Positions 8,432-17,372 are shown, counted from the first letter of the stretch. The stretch: 64,000 nt of DNA from Verrucomicrobiales bacterium (GCA_029212615.1 JARGPJ010000002.1:124001-188000), one strand, 5' to 3'. Program-made: numbers and translations. The notes: generated by a model from the letters alone, not told the origin.

Positions 8432-8458
8432 TGCGTCTTTTTCCCGGATTCTGCGTCT
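8432..8458 (+). promoter_or_regulatory. Predicted ECF-type promoter of the flavoprotein gene (copy 2)
   Basis: TGCGTC at 8432-8437, 16-base spacer, CGTCT at 8454-8458, identical in bases and spacing to the element at 7734-7760. The flavoprotein ATG at 8469 is 11 bases beyond the -10 element. This makes the flavoprotein and MFS genes probable targets of the sigma factor just upstream. Confidence 0.7.
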
Positions 8459-8468
8459 CCCCCCGTGT

Positions 8469-9830
8469 ATGAAGACGTCTTTCGAAAATTTACCCGTCGC
8501 TATCATCGGAGCGGGGCCTGTGGGACTCGCCGCGGCCGCGCATCTCATCACCAGGGACATGCAGCCATTGATTCTCGAATCCGGCCCATCTATCGGGCAT
8601 TCGGTAAGAAAATGGGGACATATCCGAATGTTTTCCTCCTGGCGTTACAATATCGATTCCGCTTCACGTCAACTGCTGGAAAAGGCTGGATGGGAGGAGC
8701 CTTGCGGAGAAGCCCTTCCAACGGGAGGCGATATCGTGTCCGGTTACCTGGAACCGCTCGCTTCTGTGGGTGCAGTATCAGATGCTCTGAAGTTGAACCA
8801 ACGGGTAATCGCAGTGACACGCGACGGCATCGACAAAGTTCGAAGCCATGGCAGGGCTGACCGCCCTTTTGTCATCCGTGCGAAAGACGGAACGGGGAGC
8901 ATCGTTACCTATCGTGCCCGGGCAGTGATCGATGCCAGCGGCACCTGGGCCAGTCCGAATCCGCTGGGAGCTGACGGACTTCCCGTAATGGGCGAAGAGA
9001 CATTTTCAGACAGGATTGATTACGGAATTCCTGATCTGAGGGGCGCGCGGAAAGCGGATTTCGCCGATACTCACGTGCTGGTCGTTGGGAGCGGGCATTC
9101 TTCTTTCAACGCGGTACTGGACCTTTTGCAGCTGAAGGCGGAACACCCTGAGACTGCCATTACCTGGGCAATGAGAAAAACAAAGCTGGGAGATGTCTTC
9201 GGAGGAGGCTCAGCCGATGCTCTTCCTGAGCGCGGAGAGCTTGGCAGAAAGGTCCGCGAGGCGGTTGAGCTGGGTGCGGTGCGCCTTCTGAACCCTTTAA
9301 CCATCGATCGACTTGAAGAGAGCGCTCCGGATTCCGCGATGACAGTCCACGCAAGAGTGGGCGGAGAGCCCACTGCATTAGAGGTGGATCGAATCGTCGT
9401 CGCGACGGGTTTTCGCCCCGACCTTGGTTTCAGTCGTGAAATTCGTCTGAATTTGGATCCGGCACTCGAATGCGCTGCACAACTTGGCCCCCTGATTGAT
9501 CCAAATGAACACAGCTGTGGCAGCGTTCGCCCTCACGGGGCAGCGGAACTCGCGCATCCCGAACCGGACTACTACATCGTTGGAATGAAAAGTTACGGGC
9601 GGGCGCCGACCTTTCTCCTGGCCACCGGCTACGAGCAGGTTCGTTCGGTGGTTGCTGAGATTGCCGGAGATCACGATGCCGCTTCGGCAGTACAACTGGA
9701 TCTCCCTGAAACAGGTGTTTGTCACCTTCGTGAACCGGAGGAAAAGGAAGAATCTCTCTGCTGCGGGGAGCAAGCGGAGATCCCCCCTTTGCCGCCCGTT
9801 TCAGAGGAGGGAGCAGGTTGCTGCGGGTAA
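8469..9830 (+). CDS. FAD/NAD(P)-dependent oxidoreductase, ArsO-like flavoprotein
   Basis: A 453-residue two-dinucleotide-binding flavoprotein. The FAD Rossmann motif is IIGAGPVGLAAAAHL (13-27); a second motif, VVGSGHSSFNAVLDLL, near 200 binds NAD(P)H; the ATGFRPD segment near 317 closes the FAD site. The overall pattern fits flavin monooxygenases and ArsO-like proteins found in arsenic-resistance clusters. The C-terminal tail adds two adjacent cysteine pairs, Cys431-Cys432 and Cys451-Cys452, in a Glu/Pro-rich linker, suited to binding a soft metal or metalloid or to thiol exchange. The MFS gene overlaps its 3' end. Substrate is inferred only from context. Confidence 0.75.
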   Translation: MKTSFENLPVAIIGAGPVGLAAAAHLITRDMQPLILESGPSIGHSVRKWGHIRMFSSWRYNIDSASRQLLEKAGWEEPCGEALPTGGDIVSGYLEPLASVGAVSDALKLNQRVIAVTRDGIDKVRSHGRADRPFVIRAKDGTGSIVTYRARAVIDASGTWASPNPLGADGLPVMGEETFSDRIDYGIPDLRGARKADFADTHVLVVGSGHSSFNAVLDLLQLKAEHPETAITWAMRKTKLGDVFGGGSADALPERGELGRKVREAVELGAVRLLNPLTIDRLEESAPDSAMTVHARVGGEPTALEVDRIVVATGFRPDLGFSREIRLNLDPALECAAQLGPLIDPNEHSCGSVRPHGAAELAHPEPDYYIVGMKSYGRAPTFLLATGYEQVRSVVAEIAGDHDAASAVQLDLPETGVCHLREPEEKEESLCCGEQAEIPPLPPVSEEGAGCCG

Positions 9831-11077
9831 TGCACGGGGATAGTAGCTCCACGACATGGGAGAATCACGAGGCGGACTCCCCTCCTCCATGGAGATTGGC
9901 GTGGCGCCTCGCCTGGGGGCAGCTCCTTTCGTGGGGGGTCATCTACTATGCCTTCACGGCTCTTTCCGGGCCCATGCATACTGATACGGGTTGGAGCCGT
10001 TCTCTCATTAATGGAGGCCTTTCACTCGGCCTCTTAAGCTGGGGGATATTTGCCTTACCCGTCGGATTGTGGATTCAGCGTCGAGGGGCGGCAGGGATCA
10101 TGACCGTAGGCTCTTTGACCGGAGGGATGGGGTTTGCGGCGCTTGGTTTGGTCAGTGACCCCTGGCATTTTTATCTGATCTGGGTCGTGATCGGCGCGGC
10201 CATGGCGACCCTTCTTTATGAGCCTGCATTCGCAGCGGTGACGGTTGCGTTTGGAAATCGCTACAAGCAGGGCATTGTCCTCATCACCCTGCTCGCCGGT
10301 TTCGCGAGCACTGTTTTTATTCCCCTGTCTCACTTCCTGGCTGACTCCTTTGGCTGGCGCAACGCCCTCCTCGCCCTCGGACTCTTTCTCGCGGTAACAG
10401 GCACTCCGCTACATTGGCTGGGAAGAGGAGATCGGCCTTATATCTCCAATCGGAAGACGTCACAGGCTTTCCCCGCGCGAGGGATGCTGGACGTCGTCTT
10501 CACTTTTAAGAATGATCTTTCGGACCGGCGATTCGCTTTGCTGGCCCTTTGGTTTACGACGTATGCCGCCGCATTCTCCGGCCTGATTTTCCTGATCGTT
10601 CCTGCAATGACTTCGTCCGGCGCAAAAGCTGAAACGTTGCTTGGAGCCATCGTTCTGATTGGTCCCATGCAGGTGCTGGGTCGCCTCATCCTCACCACTT
10701 GCGGGATGGGGCTCTCCTCGTTGCACGCAGGTCTGTGGGCAATGATTTCGATCACTCTGTCGATTTCATTTCTTCTTTTCCTTCCTCCGACTCCTCTTTG
10801 GCTCACCTGCTTTGCCGTGCTCTTCGGTATCGGGAACGGAGTCATGACTATCGTCAAAGGCACCGCTATTGCAGAACTCTTCGGCAGGAAGCGCTATGCC
10901 GAATTGAACGGTGCTGTTACCGCGCCATCAATGATTTCCAAAGCTTCTGCTCCGTTTTTACTGAGCGTTCTATGGGACTATTCAGCCAACGTTAGTAGCG
11001 TTTTTATTTCGCTAATGACTCTTCTGGCAATCGGGGTTATCGCGATTATTTGCTTAGAGTTTTGTAGTGAGGGATAA
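9818..11077 (+). CDS. MFS transporter (12 transmembrane segments), probable exporter
   Basis: A 419-residue major facilitator with about 12 hydrophobic helices and short loops; LAWGQLLSWGVIYYAF forms helix 1. The start is best placed at TTG 9818, because AGGAGG at 9805-9810 lies 7 bases before it; an ATG at 9830 overlaps the stop of the flavoprotein gene and is too far from that site. The 13-base overlap implies translational coupling. The partner flavoprotein suggests export of the modified compound, as in arsenic cassettes with MFS pumps. The substrate is unproven. Confidence 0.82.
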   Translation: MLRVMHGDSSSTTWENHEADSPPPWRLAWRLAWGQLLSWGVIYYAFTALSGPMHTDTGWSRSLINGGLSLGLLSWGIFALPVGLWIQRRGAAGIMTVGSLTGGMGFAALGLVSDPWHFYLIWVVIGAAMATLLYEPAFAAVTVAFGNRYKQGIVLITLLAGFASTVFIPLSHFLADSFGWRNALLALGLFLAVTGTPLHWLGRGDRPYISNRKTSQAFPARGMLDVVFTFKNDLSDRRFALLALWFTTYAAAFSGLIFLIVPAMTSSGAKAETLLGAIVLIGPMQVLGRLILTTCGMGLSSLHAGLWAMISITLSISFLLFLPPTPLWLTCFAVLFGIGNGVMTIVKGTAIAELFGRKRYAELNGAVTAPSMISKASAPFLLSVLWDYSANVSSVFISLMTLLAIGVIAIICLEFCSEG

Positions 11078-11086
11078 CCACATCAT

Positions 11087-11740
11087 TCAAATAGCCTCGA
11101 CGAACACCTGTTCTGCAGCCTCAAGTCCGAGCTGTAATGACTCTTCCCCGGCGCGCCTGATTTCGAGGATTCCGGCGGCACGGTCTTCACGACTCAGTTC
11201 GAATTCTTGGCCAATGGTGAGTCCTTTTTGATTCAGCCATTCGAGGAGATCCGAGCTTTCATCGGAAACACGTACAACTCGATAGGAGCCTACCTCCATT
11301 TTAGCGAGCGAGGTGGACACGACTACAGTGACCTTCCCTTCCCTATCCGGAATCGGATCGCCGTGGGGATCATGGGTTGGTCGGCCCAGCATCTCATCCA
11401 TTCTGTCAAGAAGGCGGTCGGAAATGACATGCTCAAGGTCTTCCGCTTCATCGTGAACTTCAGACCAGTCAAGGTTCATCACTTCAACCAGAAACAGCTC
11501 GATGAGGCGATGGCGCCTTACTACCTGAAGTGCCGACAACCGGCCTTCTTCAGATAGTTTCAGCCCTTTCCGCGGGGCGTAGTCTATCAGGCCCTGTTCG
11601 CTGAGAGCGTGCATCATCGTCGTGACTGTGCCGGAAGTAAGTTGCAGCTCAGTTGCGATGTCACCCACTTTGGCAGCCCCTTTTTCCTCCTCCAGGTGCA
11701 GGATAGTTTTCAGGTAATTTTCTTCTGTGCTTGTTGCCAT
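11087..11740 (-). CDS. mntR: Metal-dependent transcriptional regulator, DtxR/MntR family
   Basis: Begins MATSTEENYLKTILHLEEE, the standard start of MntR-type proteins, so I place the start at ATG 11740 (217 residues); a longer frame from 11851 would run into the divergent promoter. The N-terminal winged helix-turn-helix (about 3-65) includes VGDIATELQLTSGTVTTMM. The dimerisation and metal-binding domain (about 66-140) shows HRLIELFL and the ExxxxEH-type helix DEAEDLEHVISD. A C-terminal FeoA/SH3-like domain follows. It is divergent from the metal-uptake operon, and an inverted repeat lies between them. Metal is probably Mn(II), possibly Fe(II) or Zn(II). Confidence 0.88.
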   Translation of the reverse strand: MATSTEENYLKTILHLEEEKGAAKVGDIATELQLTSGTVTTMMHALSEQGLIDYAPRKGLKLSEEGRLSALQVVRRHRLIELFLVEVMNLDWSEVHDEAEDLEHVISDRLLDRMDEMLGRPTHDPHGDPIPDREGKVTVVVSTSLAKMEVGSYRVVRVSDESSDLLEWLNQKGLTIGQEFELSREDRAAGILEIRRAGEESLQLGLEAAEQVFVEAI

Positions 11741-11781
11741 GATGGATCGAGCTGATTCGAGTGTTTGCCGGTCAATATTTT

Positions 11782-11801
11782 TATCTTGATCAATCAAGAT
11801 A
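11782..11801. promoter_or_regulatory. Inverted-repeat operator for the DtxR/MntR-type regulator
   Basis: TATCTTGA-TCAA-TCAAGATA: two perfect 8-base arms around a 4-base centre, in the 78-base gap between the divergent regulator and metal-binding protein genes. The size and position suit a DtxR/MntR operator that would shut the uptake operon, and perhaps the regulator, when metal is abundant. Confidence 0.65.
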
Positions 11802-11818
11802 GGGAGGTATGATGTGGA

Positions 11819-12865
11819 ATGAAATATCATCTTATGAAATCCACAAAACAATTCATTTCTTCCATCGCCAACTGCCCCGGCCGGCGCTTTCGGGCATTTG
11901 CCGGCACTGCCCTGATTGCCATTTCCGGGCTGTTCAGCCCATTTACGAGTGAGACAAGGGCCGAGTCAGAGTCAGCACCTCTTTATACAGTGACGGCAAG
12001 TGTTGCAATGATCGCCGACATTGTTGATGAAGTTGCAGGTGGTCGTGCAAACGTGGAGGGAATCATCGGTTCAGGCGTAGATCCTCATCTCTACAAGCCG
12101 ACGACACCGGACATCAAGTTGATGCAGCGTGCTGATGTCATTTTTTACAACGGGCTGAATCTCGAGGGTAAAATGGGCGACGTCTTGATACGCGTGGCGC
12201 GTTCAGGAAAGGCAGTCTACGCGGTGACTGAGGAGATCCTTGATCAGGGGGACTATGTTATCACGGACGAAGAGGACCACTACGATCCACATGTCTGGAT
12301 GGATGTTCAAGGTTGGATCAAAGCGGTTGAGGTTGTTTCGAGCGGACTTTCGGATTTCGACCCGGATGGTGCCGCGATTTATCAGAAGAATGCTGCTGAC
12401 TTTACGGCTGAACTCGAGAAGCTTGATGCCTATGCTAGAGAGTCGATCGCTTCTATTCCTGAGTCAAAACGAGTCCTCGTCACGGCTCACGATGCGTTTG
12501 GCTACATGGCCCGAGCGTACGGCCTCGAGGTGAAAGGCATTCAGGGCATCAGCACTGAGTCAGAAGCGGGCGTGAAGGATATCGAGGATCTCGTATCATT
12601 TCTCGTGGATAGACAAATTCCCGCGATCTTTGTCGAATCATCTGTTTCGGACAAAAACATCAGGGCTCTGGCGGAGGGGGCTAAGGCGAAAGGACATGAG
12701 GTCTCAATTGGAGGTGAACTCTTTTCCGACGCGATGGGAGTTTCGGGGACTTATGAAGGCACCTATATCGGCATGATTGATCACAATGTGACTACGATCA
12801 CAAGGGCCCTGGGGGGCGATGCCCCTGAGAGAGGGTTAAACGGGAAGCTCCTCCCGTCTCACTAG
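11819..12865 (+). CDS. Metal ABC transporter substrate-binding protein (ZnuA/PsaA/MntC family)
   Basis: A 348-residue exported protein with an N-terminal signal region (about 1-48). Family ligands are visible: His in GSGVDPHLYKPT (about residue 92), His in DPHVWMDV (about 159), an acidic residue in FVESSVSD and Asp in ELFSDAMG near the C-terminus. The AdcA/ZnuA-type His-rich loop is absent; the acidic loop DEEDHYD precedes the second His. AGGGAGG at 11801-11807 serves as ribosome binding site. First gene of the uptake operon; it delivers Mn(II) or Zn(II) in the periplasm to the permease below. Confidence 0.9.
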   Translation: MKYHLMKSTKQFISSIANCPGRRFRAFAGTALIAISGLFSPFTSETRAESESAPLYTVTASVAMIADIVDEVAGGRANVEGIIGSGVDPHLYKPTTPDIKLMQRADVIFYNGLNLEGKMGDVLIRVARSGKAVYAVTEEILDQGDYVITDEEDHYDPHVWMDVQGWIKAVEVVSSGLSDFDPDGAAIYQKNAADFTAELEKLDAYARESIASIPESKRVLVTAHDAFGYMARAYGLEVKGIQGISTESEAGVKDIEDLVSFLVDRQIPAIFVESSVSDKNIRALAEGAKAKGHEVSIGGELFSDAMGVSGTYEGTYIGMIDHNVTTITRALGGDAPERGLNGKLLPSH

Positions 12866-12902
12866 TCGTTCGGATACTTCGACGACCATTTAATAATCAA
12901 TT

Positions 12903-12939
12903 GCGCCCGGAGAGTGGCTTTCTCCGGGCGCGGTTTTCT
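12903..12939 (+). terminator. Intrinsic terminator-like hairpin inside the metal-uptake operon
   Basis: An 11-bp perfect stem GCGCCCGGAGA / TCTCCGGGCGC with a 7-base loop, followed by GGTTTTCTT. It lies between the binding-protein gene and the porin gene. Partial termination here would give more binding protein than membrane components. Confidence 0.75.
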
Positions 12940-12967
12940 TGATCATCAATTTTTCAAATCATCAAGG

Positions 12968-14152
12968 ATGAAAGTGTACACTACTGTAGTTCTAAGTTCA
13001 TTGTTTTTCTTCACCGGCACCATCGGCGCGGGAGATTTTGATACGTCAATTTCCGCGAAGGAAGTGGAATTTGAGACCCCGCCTTCCGCGATCACTCCCT
13101 ACTTTACTTATGCCTTTGACTATTTTCACAATGCCCGGGGAGGCATTCAAAACGGGGGCTCAGCGATGGGGCTTTTCGATGTCGGTGCTGAACTCAACCT
13201 TGCAGATCTTTTTGGCTGGAAAGGTTCGACCTTTGTGGTGAGTGCCTTCGGGGGCCATGGAAGCGATTTTTCGGGGAATTTCACCGGAGACCTGGGGGTG
13301 GTCAGCAATATCTACACGGATACCAACTTCAATATCTTCCACCTTTATCTTGAGCTGTCTCTGGGGAGTGGAGAGAGTTTTGTTCGGGTGGGGCAATTCG
13401 GAATAGATGACGATTTCATGTCTTCGGAGACAGCATCGTTGTTTCTTGCCTCTCCTTTCGGTCCTTTCAACACTCAGTCGGCAAATATGGCGGGGCCCAT
13501 CTTTCCGCTTTCTGCACCCGGTGCTATATACAACCTTTCACCCAACGGGAACTGGTATCTAAAAACAGGGATCTATGCGGGCGACGCAGGAGCGGGAGGA
13601 CCTCGTGACCGTGGCTTTGAATGGAATTTCGGCGGCCCTTCCGGATTCACGTTGTTTTCAGAAGCAGGAGCGGGCTATGGAGATGGGGCCGGAACACTGA
13701 AGTTTGGTGGCTATTGGCACAGCGGCGAATTTTATGAGTATGCGACCGACACTGCGGTGGATGGACTCGGCGCCATCTACGGAATAATGGACCATTGCTT
13801 TATCGACGGCGATGGCACCACGGTCTCTCTCGACGGCTTCATACGAGGCAGCCTTTCCGGCGGAAAAGATCGTGTCACGGCGACCACACAGATCGATGCA
13901 GGACTTGTCATGAGTGACCTCTTCGCTCCGTCGGATGCTCTTGGCGTGGCTGTTTCACACACCACCTTCGGCGATGACTACCTGGATGCGACGCCGGGAG
14001 TAACCGGCGCGGAAACCATCATCGAGGCCACTTACCGAATTCAGGTCAACGATCACTTTGCGATCCAGCCGGACCTTCAGTATATTGTAAGCCCGCACTT
14101 CAGTGGCCGAAACGCTGCTGCTGTCGGGATTCGTGGCGAGCTCAGCTTTTGA
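12968..14152 (+). CDS. OprB-type porin encoded within the metal-uptake operon
   Basis: A 394-residue outer-membrane barrel from the ATG at 12968 (an upstream in-frame start overlaps the hairpin). Signal peptide about 1-20. The order of features matches carbohydrate-selective porin Opr[62 protein letters not shown], and a C-terminal aromatic, GELSF. OprB relatives carry sugars, but some family members serve manganese uptake. Its position between binding protein and ATPase suggests it is the outer-membrane entry route for the same metal. Confidence 0.78.
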   Translation: MKVYTTVVLSSLFFFTGTIGAGDFDTSISAKEVEFETPPSAITPYFTYAFDYFHNARGGIQNGGSAMGLFDVGAELNLADLFGWKGSTFVVSAFGGHGSDFSGNFTGDLGVVSNIYTDTNFNIFHLYLELSLGSGESFVRVGQFGIDDDFMSSETASLFLASPFGPFNTQSANMAGPIFPLSAPGAIYNLSPNGNWYLKTGIYAGDAGAGGPRDRGFEWNFGGPSGFTLFSEAGAGYGDGAGTLKFGGYWHSGEFYEYATDTAVDGLGAIYGIMDHCFIDGDGTTVSLDGFIRGSLSGGKDRVTATTQIDAGLVMSDLFAPSDALGVAVSHTTFGDDYLDATPGVTGAETIIEATYRIQVNDHFAIQPDLQYIVSPHFSGRNAAAVGIRGELSF

Positions 14153-14190
14153 TTTTTGCTTCCTCCGAGATTCCGTTCTTAATAAATTGT

Positions 14191-15018
14191 ATGAGCCAAC
14201 TGTTTAAACGTCTCTCTCCTGCCGGTGATGCCGCCGGGGAGGATCTCTCTTTTCATCCTGAAGATGCTCCTCTCGCGATTCATGATTTGACGGTGGCCTA
14301 TCATCGCAAACCAGTGCTCTGGGATGTTGATCTTGATATTCCCGACGGGAAGCTCGTCGGAGTGGTCGGACCGAATGGGGCCGGGAAAAGCACCTTGATC
14401 AAAGCCTGCCTGGATCTCATTCCACGAGCCTCCGGAGAGATCGGGATCTATGGGAAGCCTTACAAAGAACAACGTCACTTGGTCGCTTATGTTCCACAGC
14501 GGGAGAGCGTTGACTGGGACTTCCCGGTGAGCGCTCTCGATGTCGTTGCGATGGGCGCCTACCGTCGACTTGGATGGTTCAGACGGGTGACAAAGCAAGA
14601 ATCTGAAAATGCCCGGGAATGTCTTGACCAAGTGGGTATCGCTCATCTTGCTGACAGGCAAATCAGCCAACTTTCCGGAGGGCAACAGCAGCGTGTCTTT
14701 CTCGCTCGTGCCCTCATGCAGGATGCCGAACTCTACTTGATGGATGAACCGTTTGCTGCTGTCGATGCCGCAACGGAGGAGGCAATTGTGTCCCTCCTTC
14801 GGACTCTGAGTGAAAAAGGAAAGACCTGTCTCGTCGTTCATCACGACCTGGCGACGGTGACGACCTATTTCAATTGGCTTGTTCTATTGAATATGCGGAT
14901 TGTAGCCTCGGGGCCTTCGGAGACAACATTCACCCGTGAGAATTTGCAGAAGACTTACGGTGGAAAACTGAGTTTACTTGAAAAAGCCGCTGAAGCTCTG
15001 CGGCATACCGTCGAGTAG
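14191..15018 (+). CDS. Metal ABC transporter ATP-binding protein
   Basis: From ATG 14191 the protein has 275 residues; an in-frame TTG at 14149 would add 14. Walker A is GPNGAGKST (60-68), the signature motif LSGGQQQRV is near 153, Walker B is LYLMDEP, and the switch His is in VHHDLA. The sequence matches the ZnuC/MntB class of ATPases for divalent metal import. It follows the porin gene closely and is 2 bases from the next gene, so operon membership is clear. Confidence 0.93.
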   Translation: MSQLFKRLSPAGDAAGEDLSFHPEDAPLAIHDLTVAYHRKPVLWDVDLDIPDGKLVGVVGPNGAGKSTLIKACLDLIPRASGEIGIYGKPYKEQRHLVAYVPQRESVDWDFPVSALDVVAMGAYRRLGWFRRVTKQESENARECLDQVGIAHLADRQISQLSGGQQQRVFLARALMQDAELYLMDEPFAAVDAATEEAIVSLLRTLSEKGKTCLVVHHDLATVTTYFNWLVLLNMRIVASGPSETTFTRENLQKTYGGKLSLLEKAAEALRHTVE

Positions 15019-15020
15019 AA

Positions 15021-16373
15021 ATGCCTGATTGGGAGGATATCATCGAAGTAGTTCTCTTGCAGAACTACAATACCCGTCTCGTCGTTTTAAGTACGACGCT
15101 ATTGGGAATTGCGGCAGGTCTGATTGGTTCGTTCCTGCTTCTGCGCAAACGTTCGCTCATGGGCGATGCGCTGTCGCATGCCACCCTTCCCGGGGTGGCT
15201 ATCGCTTTCGCGGTAATGGTTAGTCTCGGAGGTACCGGGAAAGCGCTTCCGGGACTGCTTCTGGGGGCGACGCTGTCAGGGGTAGCCGGTTTGTTTACGA
15301 TGCTATTGATTCGCAACACGACCCGGCTTCGGGATGATGTCGCGATGGGTTTCGTTCTGAGCGTCTTCTTCGGCATCGGGGTGGCAAGCCTTCAGATGGT
15401 CCAGAGCCTCCCCGGCGCGAGCGCCGCCGGCTTGGAATCGTTCATCTATGGCAAAACGGCCTCAATGGTTCAGTCGGACTTTCATCTGATTGCGGTAGTG
15501 GCGGGAGTGGCGTCACTCATCTCGATTCTCTTTCTGAAAGAATTCTTGCTCCTGTGTTTTGACGACGCCTACGCGAGCGCGCAAGGTTGGCCCACCTTTT
15601 TTCTTGATGTGCTCCTGCTAGGGCTTGTCACAGCGGTGACCGTGATCGGGCTTCAGGCTGTGGGTTTGATTCTGATCATTGCGTTTCTCATCACTCCCGC
15701 GACAGCGGCACGGTTCTGGACTCAGCGTTTGCTGCCGATGATGTTACTTTCCGCTGGAATCGGCGGGATCAGTGGTTGGCTGGGTGCTTCGATCAGCGCG
15801 TTGACGCCGGACCTGCCTGCGGGTGCGGTGATTGTTCTCGTCGCTGCTGCCCTGTTTCTTTTGAGCATGTTATTTGCTCCGCCAAGAGGGGTTATCCCAC
15901 GCCTGATGCGCCAGTACCGACTTCGTCGAAAAGTTGATCGTCAACATTTTCTCCGTGCGGCATATGAAATTCTGGAAGATAGCCAGTCGGGCGATGTTGT
16001 CAGTAATTCCCCGTTTTCTTTTGCTCATCTGAGGGCGAAGCGAACATGGAGCCTGCGCAAGCTTCGACATATTCTGAAGATTGCAAAACGAGAAGACCAC
16101 CTCGAAGCCGCTGACCCGGGGATGCTGCGACTGTCGGAAGCCGGATACGGTGAAGCTGCCCGGGTCACCCGGAATCACCGCCTTTGGGAGACCTACCTTA
16201 TCCACTACGCGGACATTGCTCCCAGTCACGTCGATCGTGATGCTGATCTCGTGGAGCATATTCTCGGGCCCGAGCTCGTTCACGAACTGGAAGATTTTCT
16301 CAAGCAGGATTCGATCTCGACTCCCGTGCCTCCCAGTCCCCACCCCACTTCAAATGAAAACTCACCTTCATGA
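15021..16373 (+). CDS. Metal ABC transporter permease fused to a DtxR-like C-terminal domain
   Basis: Residues about 15-290 form an ABC-3 family permease with eight or more membrane helices (RKRSLMGDALSHATLPGVA near the start is the family hallmark). After a basic linker, residues about 300-435 are soluble. They contain a winged-helix-like stretch and then ARVTRNHRLWETYLIHYADI and HVDRDADLVEHILG, which match the metal-binding and dimerisation domain of DtxR/MntR proteins. Usual permeases of this family end near 290 residues, so this is a true fusion. The last 4 bases overlap the second permease gene. Confidence 0.88.
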   Translation: MPDWEDIIEVVLLQNYNTRLVVLSTTLLGIAAGLIGSFLLLRKRSLMGDALSHATLPGVAIAFAVMVSLGGTGKALPGLLLGATLSGVAGLFTMLLIRNTTRLRDDVAMGFVLSVFFGIGVASLQMVQSLPGASAAGLESFIYGKTASMVQSDFHLIAVVAGVASLISILFLKEFLLLCFDDAYASAQGWPTFFLDVLLLGLVTAVTVIGLQAVGLILIIAFLITPATAARFWTQRLLPMMLLSAGIGGISGWLGASISALTPDLPAGAVIVLVAAALFLLSMLFAPPRGVIPRLMRQYRLRRKVDRQHFLRAAYEILEDSQSGDVVSNSPFSFAHLRAKRTWSLRKLRHILKIAKREDHLEAADPGMLRLSEAGYGEAARVTRNHRLWETYLIHYADIAPSHVDRDADLVEHILGPELVHELEDFLKQDSISTPVPPSPHPTSNENSPS

Positions 16374-17293
16374 ACTGGACTTCATTTGATACCTGGATCG
16401 TTGTGGTCGGCGCGCTTTGTGCGGTCGCCTGCGCCTTGCCGGGTTGTTTTCTTGTTCTTAGAAAAATGAGCATGATGGGTGATGCTATCAGTCATGCTGT
16501 GCTTCCCGGTTTGGCTATTGCGTTCCTCATCACAGGAACCCGTGCGAGTGTGCCTATGTTTTTCGGGGCTGCCATCGCCGGAGTCCTTACCGCCTTGTTT
16601 ACTCAGTGGATCGCCCGATTTGGTAACGTTGATCGAGGGGCCGCCATGGGGATTGTTTTTACAACGCTCTTTGCAATCGGCCTTATTTTGATTCGCCAGG
16701 CTGCGGACAAAGTTGACCTCGACCCGGGTTGCGTCCTCTATGGCGCACTTGAGATGACTCCTCTCGATACGGTCGGCTCGACTGACATTCCCAGGGCCGC
16801 AATTGTCAATGGCGGGGCACTCTTGGCCAATCTTGCGATCATCTGTGTTCTGTTCAAAGAATTTCGCTTGAGCGCTTTTGATGGGGCATTGGCGGATACC
16901 CTGGGGTATTCGTCACAGTTTCTGCATTACCTGCTCATGACGATGGTGGCGGTGACCACTGTTGCAGCGTTTGAATCTGTCGGAAGTATTATCGTGATCT
17001 CCATGCTCATCGTCCCGCCGGCGACGGCATTGCTACTGACCCGTAAGCTACCGGCTATGTTGATGATCGCTTCACTGGCTGCGGCCGGATCAGCGGTGAT
17101 CGGCCATATCGGAGCGCTGGTGGTGCCGGCATGGTTTGGAATGGACGCAACGACGACGTCAGGAATGATAGCCCTCGCTGCCGGAGTGCTTTTCACGCTT
17201 GCGTGGCTTTTCAGCCCTACTGAGGGAATTGTCGTGAAGAGGTTTCGTCGGGGGAAGGTTGAAATTGAAGACCGGGTTTCACCGGCGATATAG
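16370..17293 (+). CDS. Metal ABC transporter permease, second subunit
   Basis: A 307-residue ABC-3 family membrane protein with the same RKMSMMGDAISHAVLPGLA hallmark as the first permease, but no soluble tail. Start and stop overlap as ATGA with the preceding gene, so the two are translationally coupled. With the other subunit it forms the inner-membrane channel for Mn(II) or Zn(II) import. Last gene of the operon. Confidence 0.92.
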   Translation: MNWTSFDTWIVVVGALCAVACALPGCFLVLRKMSMMGDAISHAVLPGLAIAFLITGTRASVPMFFGAAIAGVLTALFTQWIARFGNVDRGAAMGIVFTTLFAIGLILIRQAADKVDLDPGCVLYGALEMTPLDTVGSTDIPRAAIVNGGALLANLAIICVLFKEFRLSAFDGALADTLGYSSQFLHYLLMTMVAVTTVAAFESVGSIIVISMLIVPPATALLLTRKLPAMLMIASLAAAGSAVIGHIGALVVPAWFGMDATTTSGMIALAAGVLFTLAWLFSPTEGIVVKRFRRGKVEIEDRVSPAI

Positions 17294-17372
17294 GCGGCAG
17301 CCCGGGGGGGACACGGGACTCCGGGTGTTTAACGAACCGTTCAAGAGCCGAACCCGAATGTCTCTACGCAGA

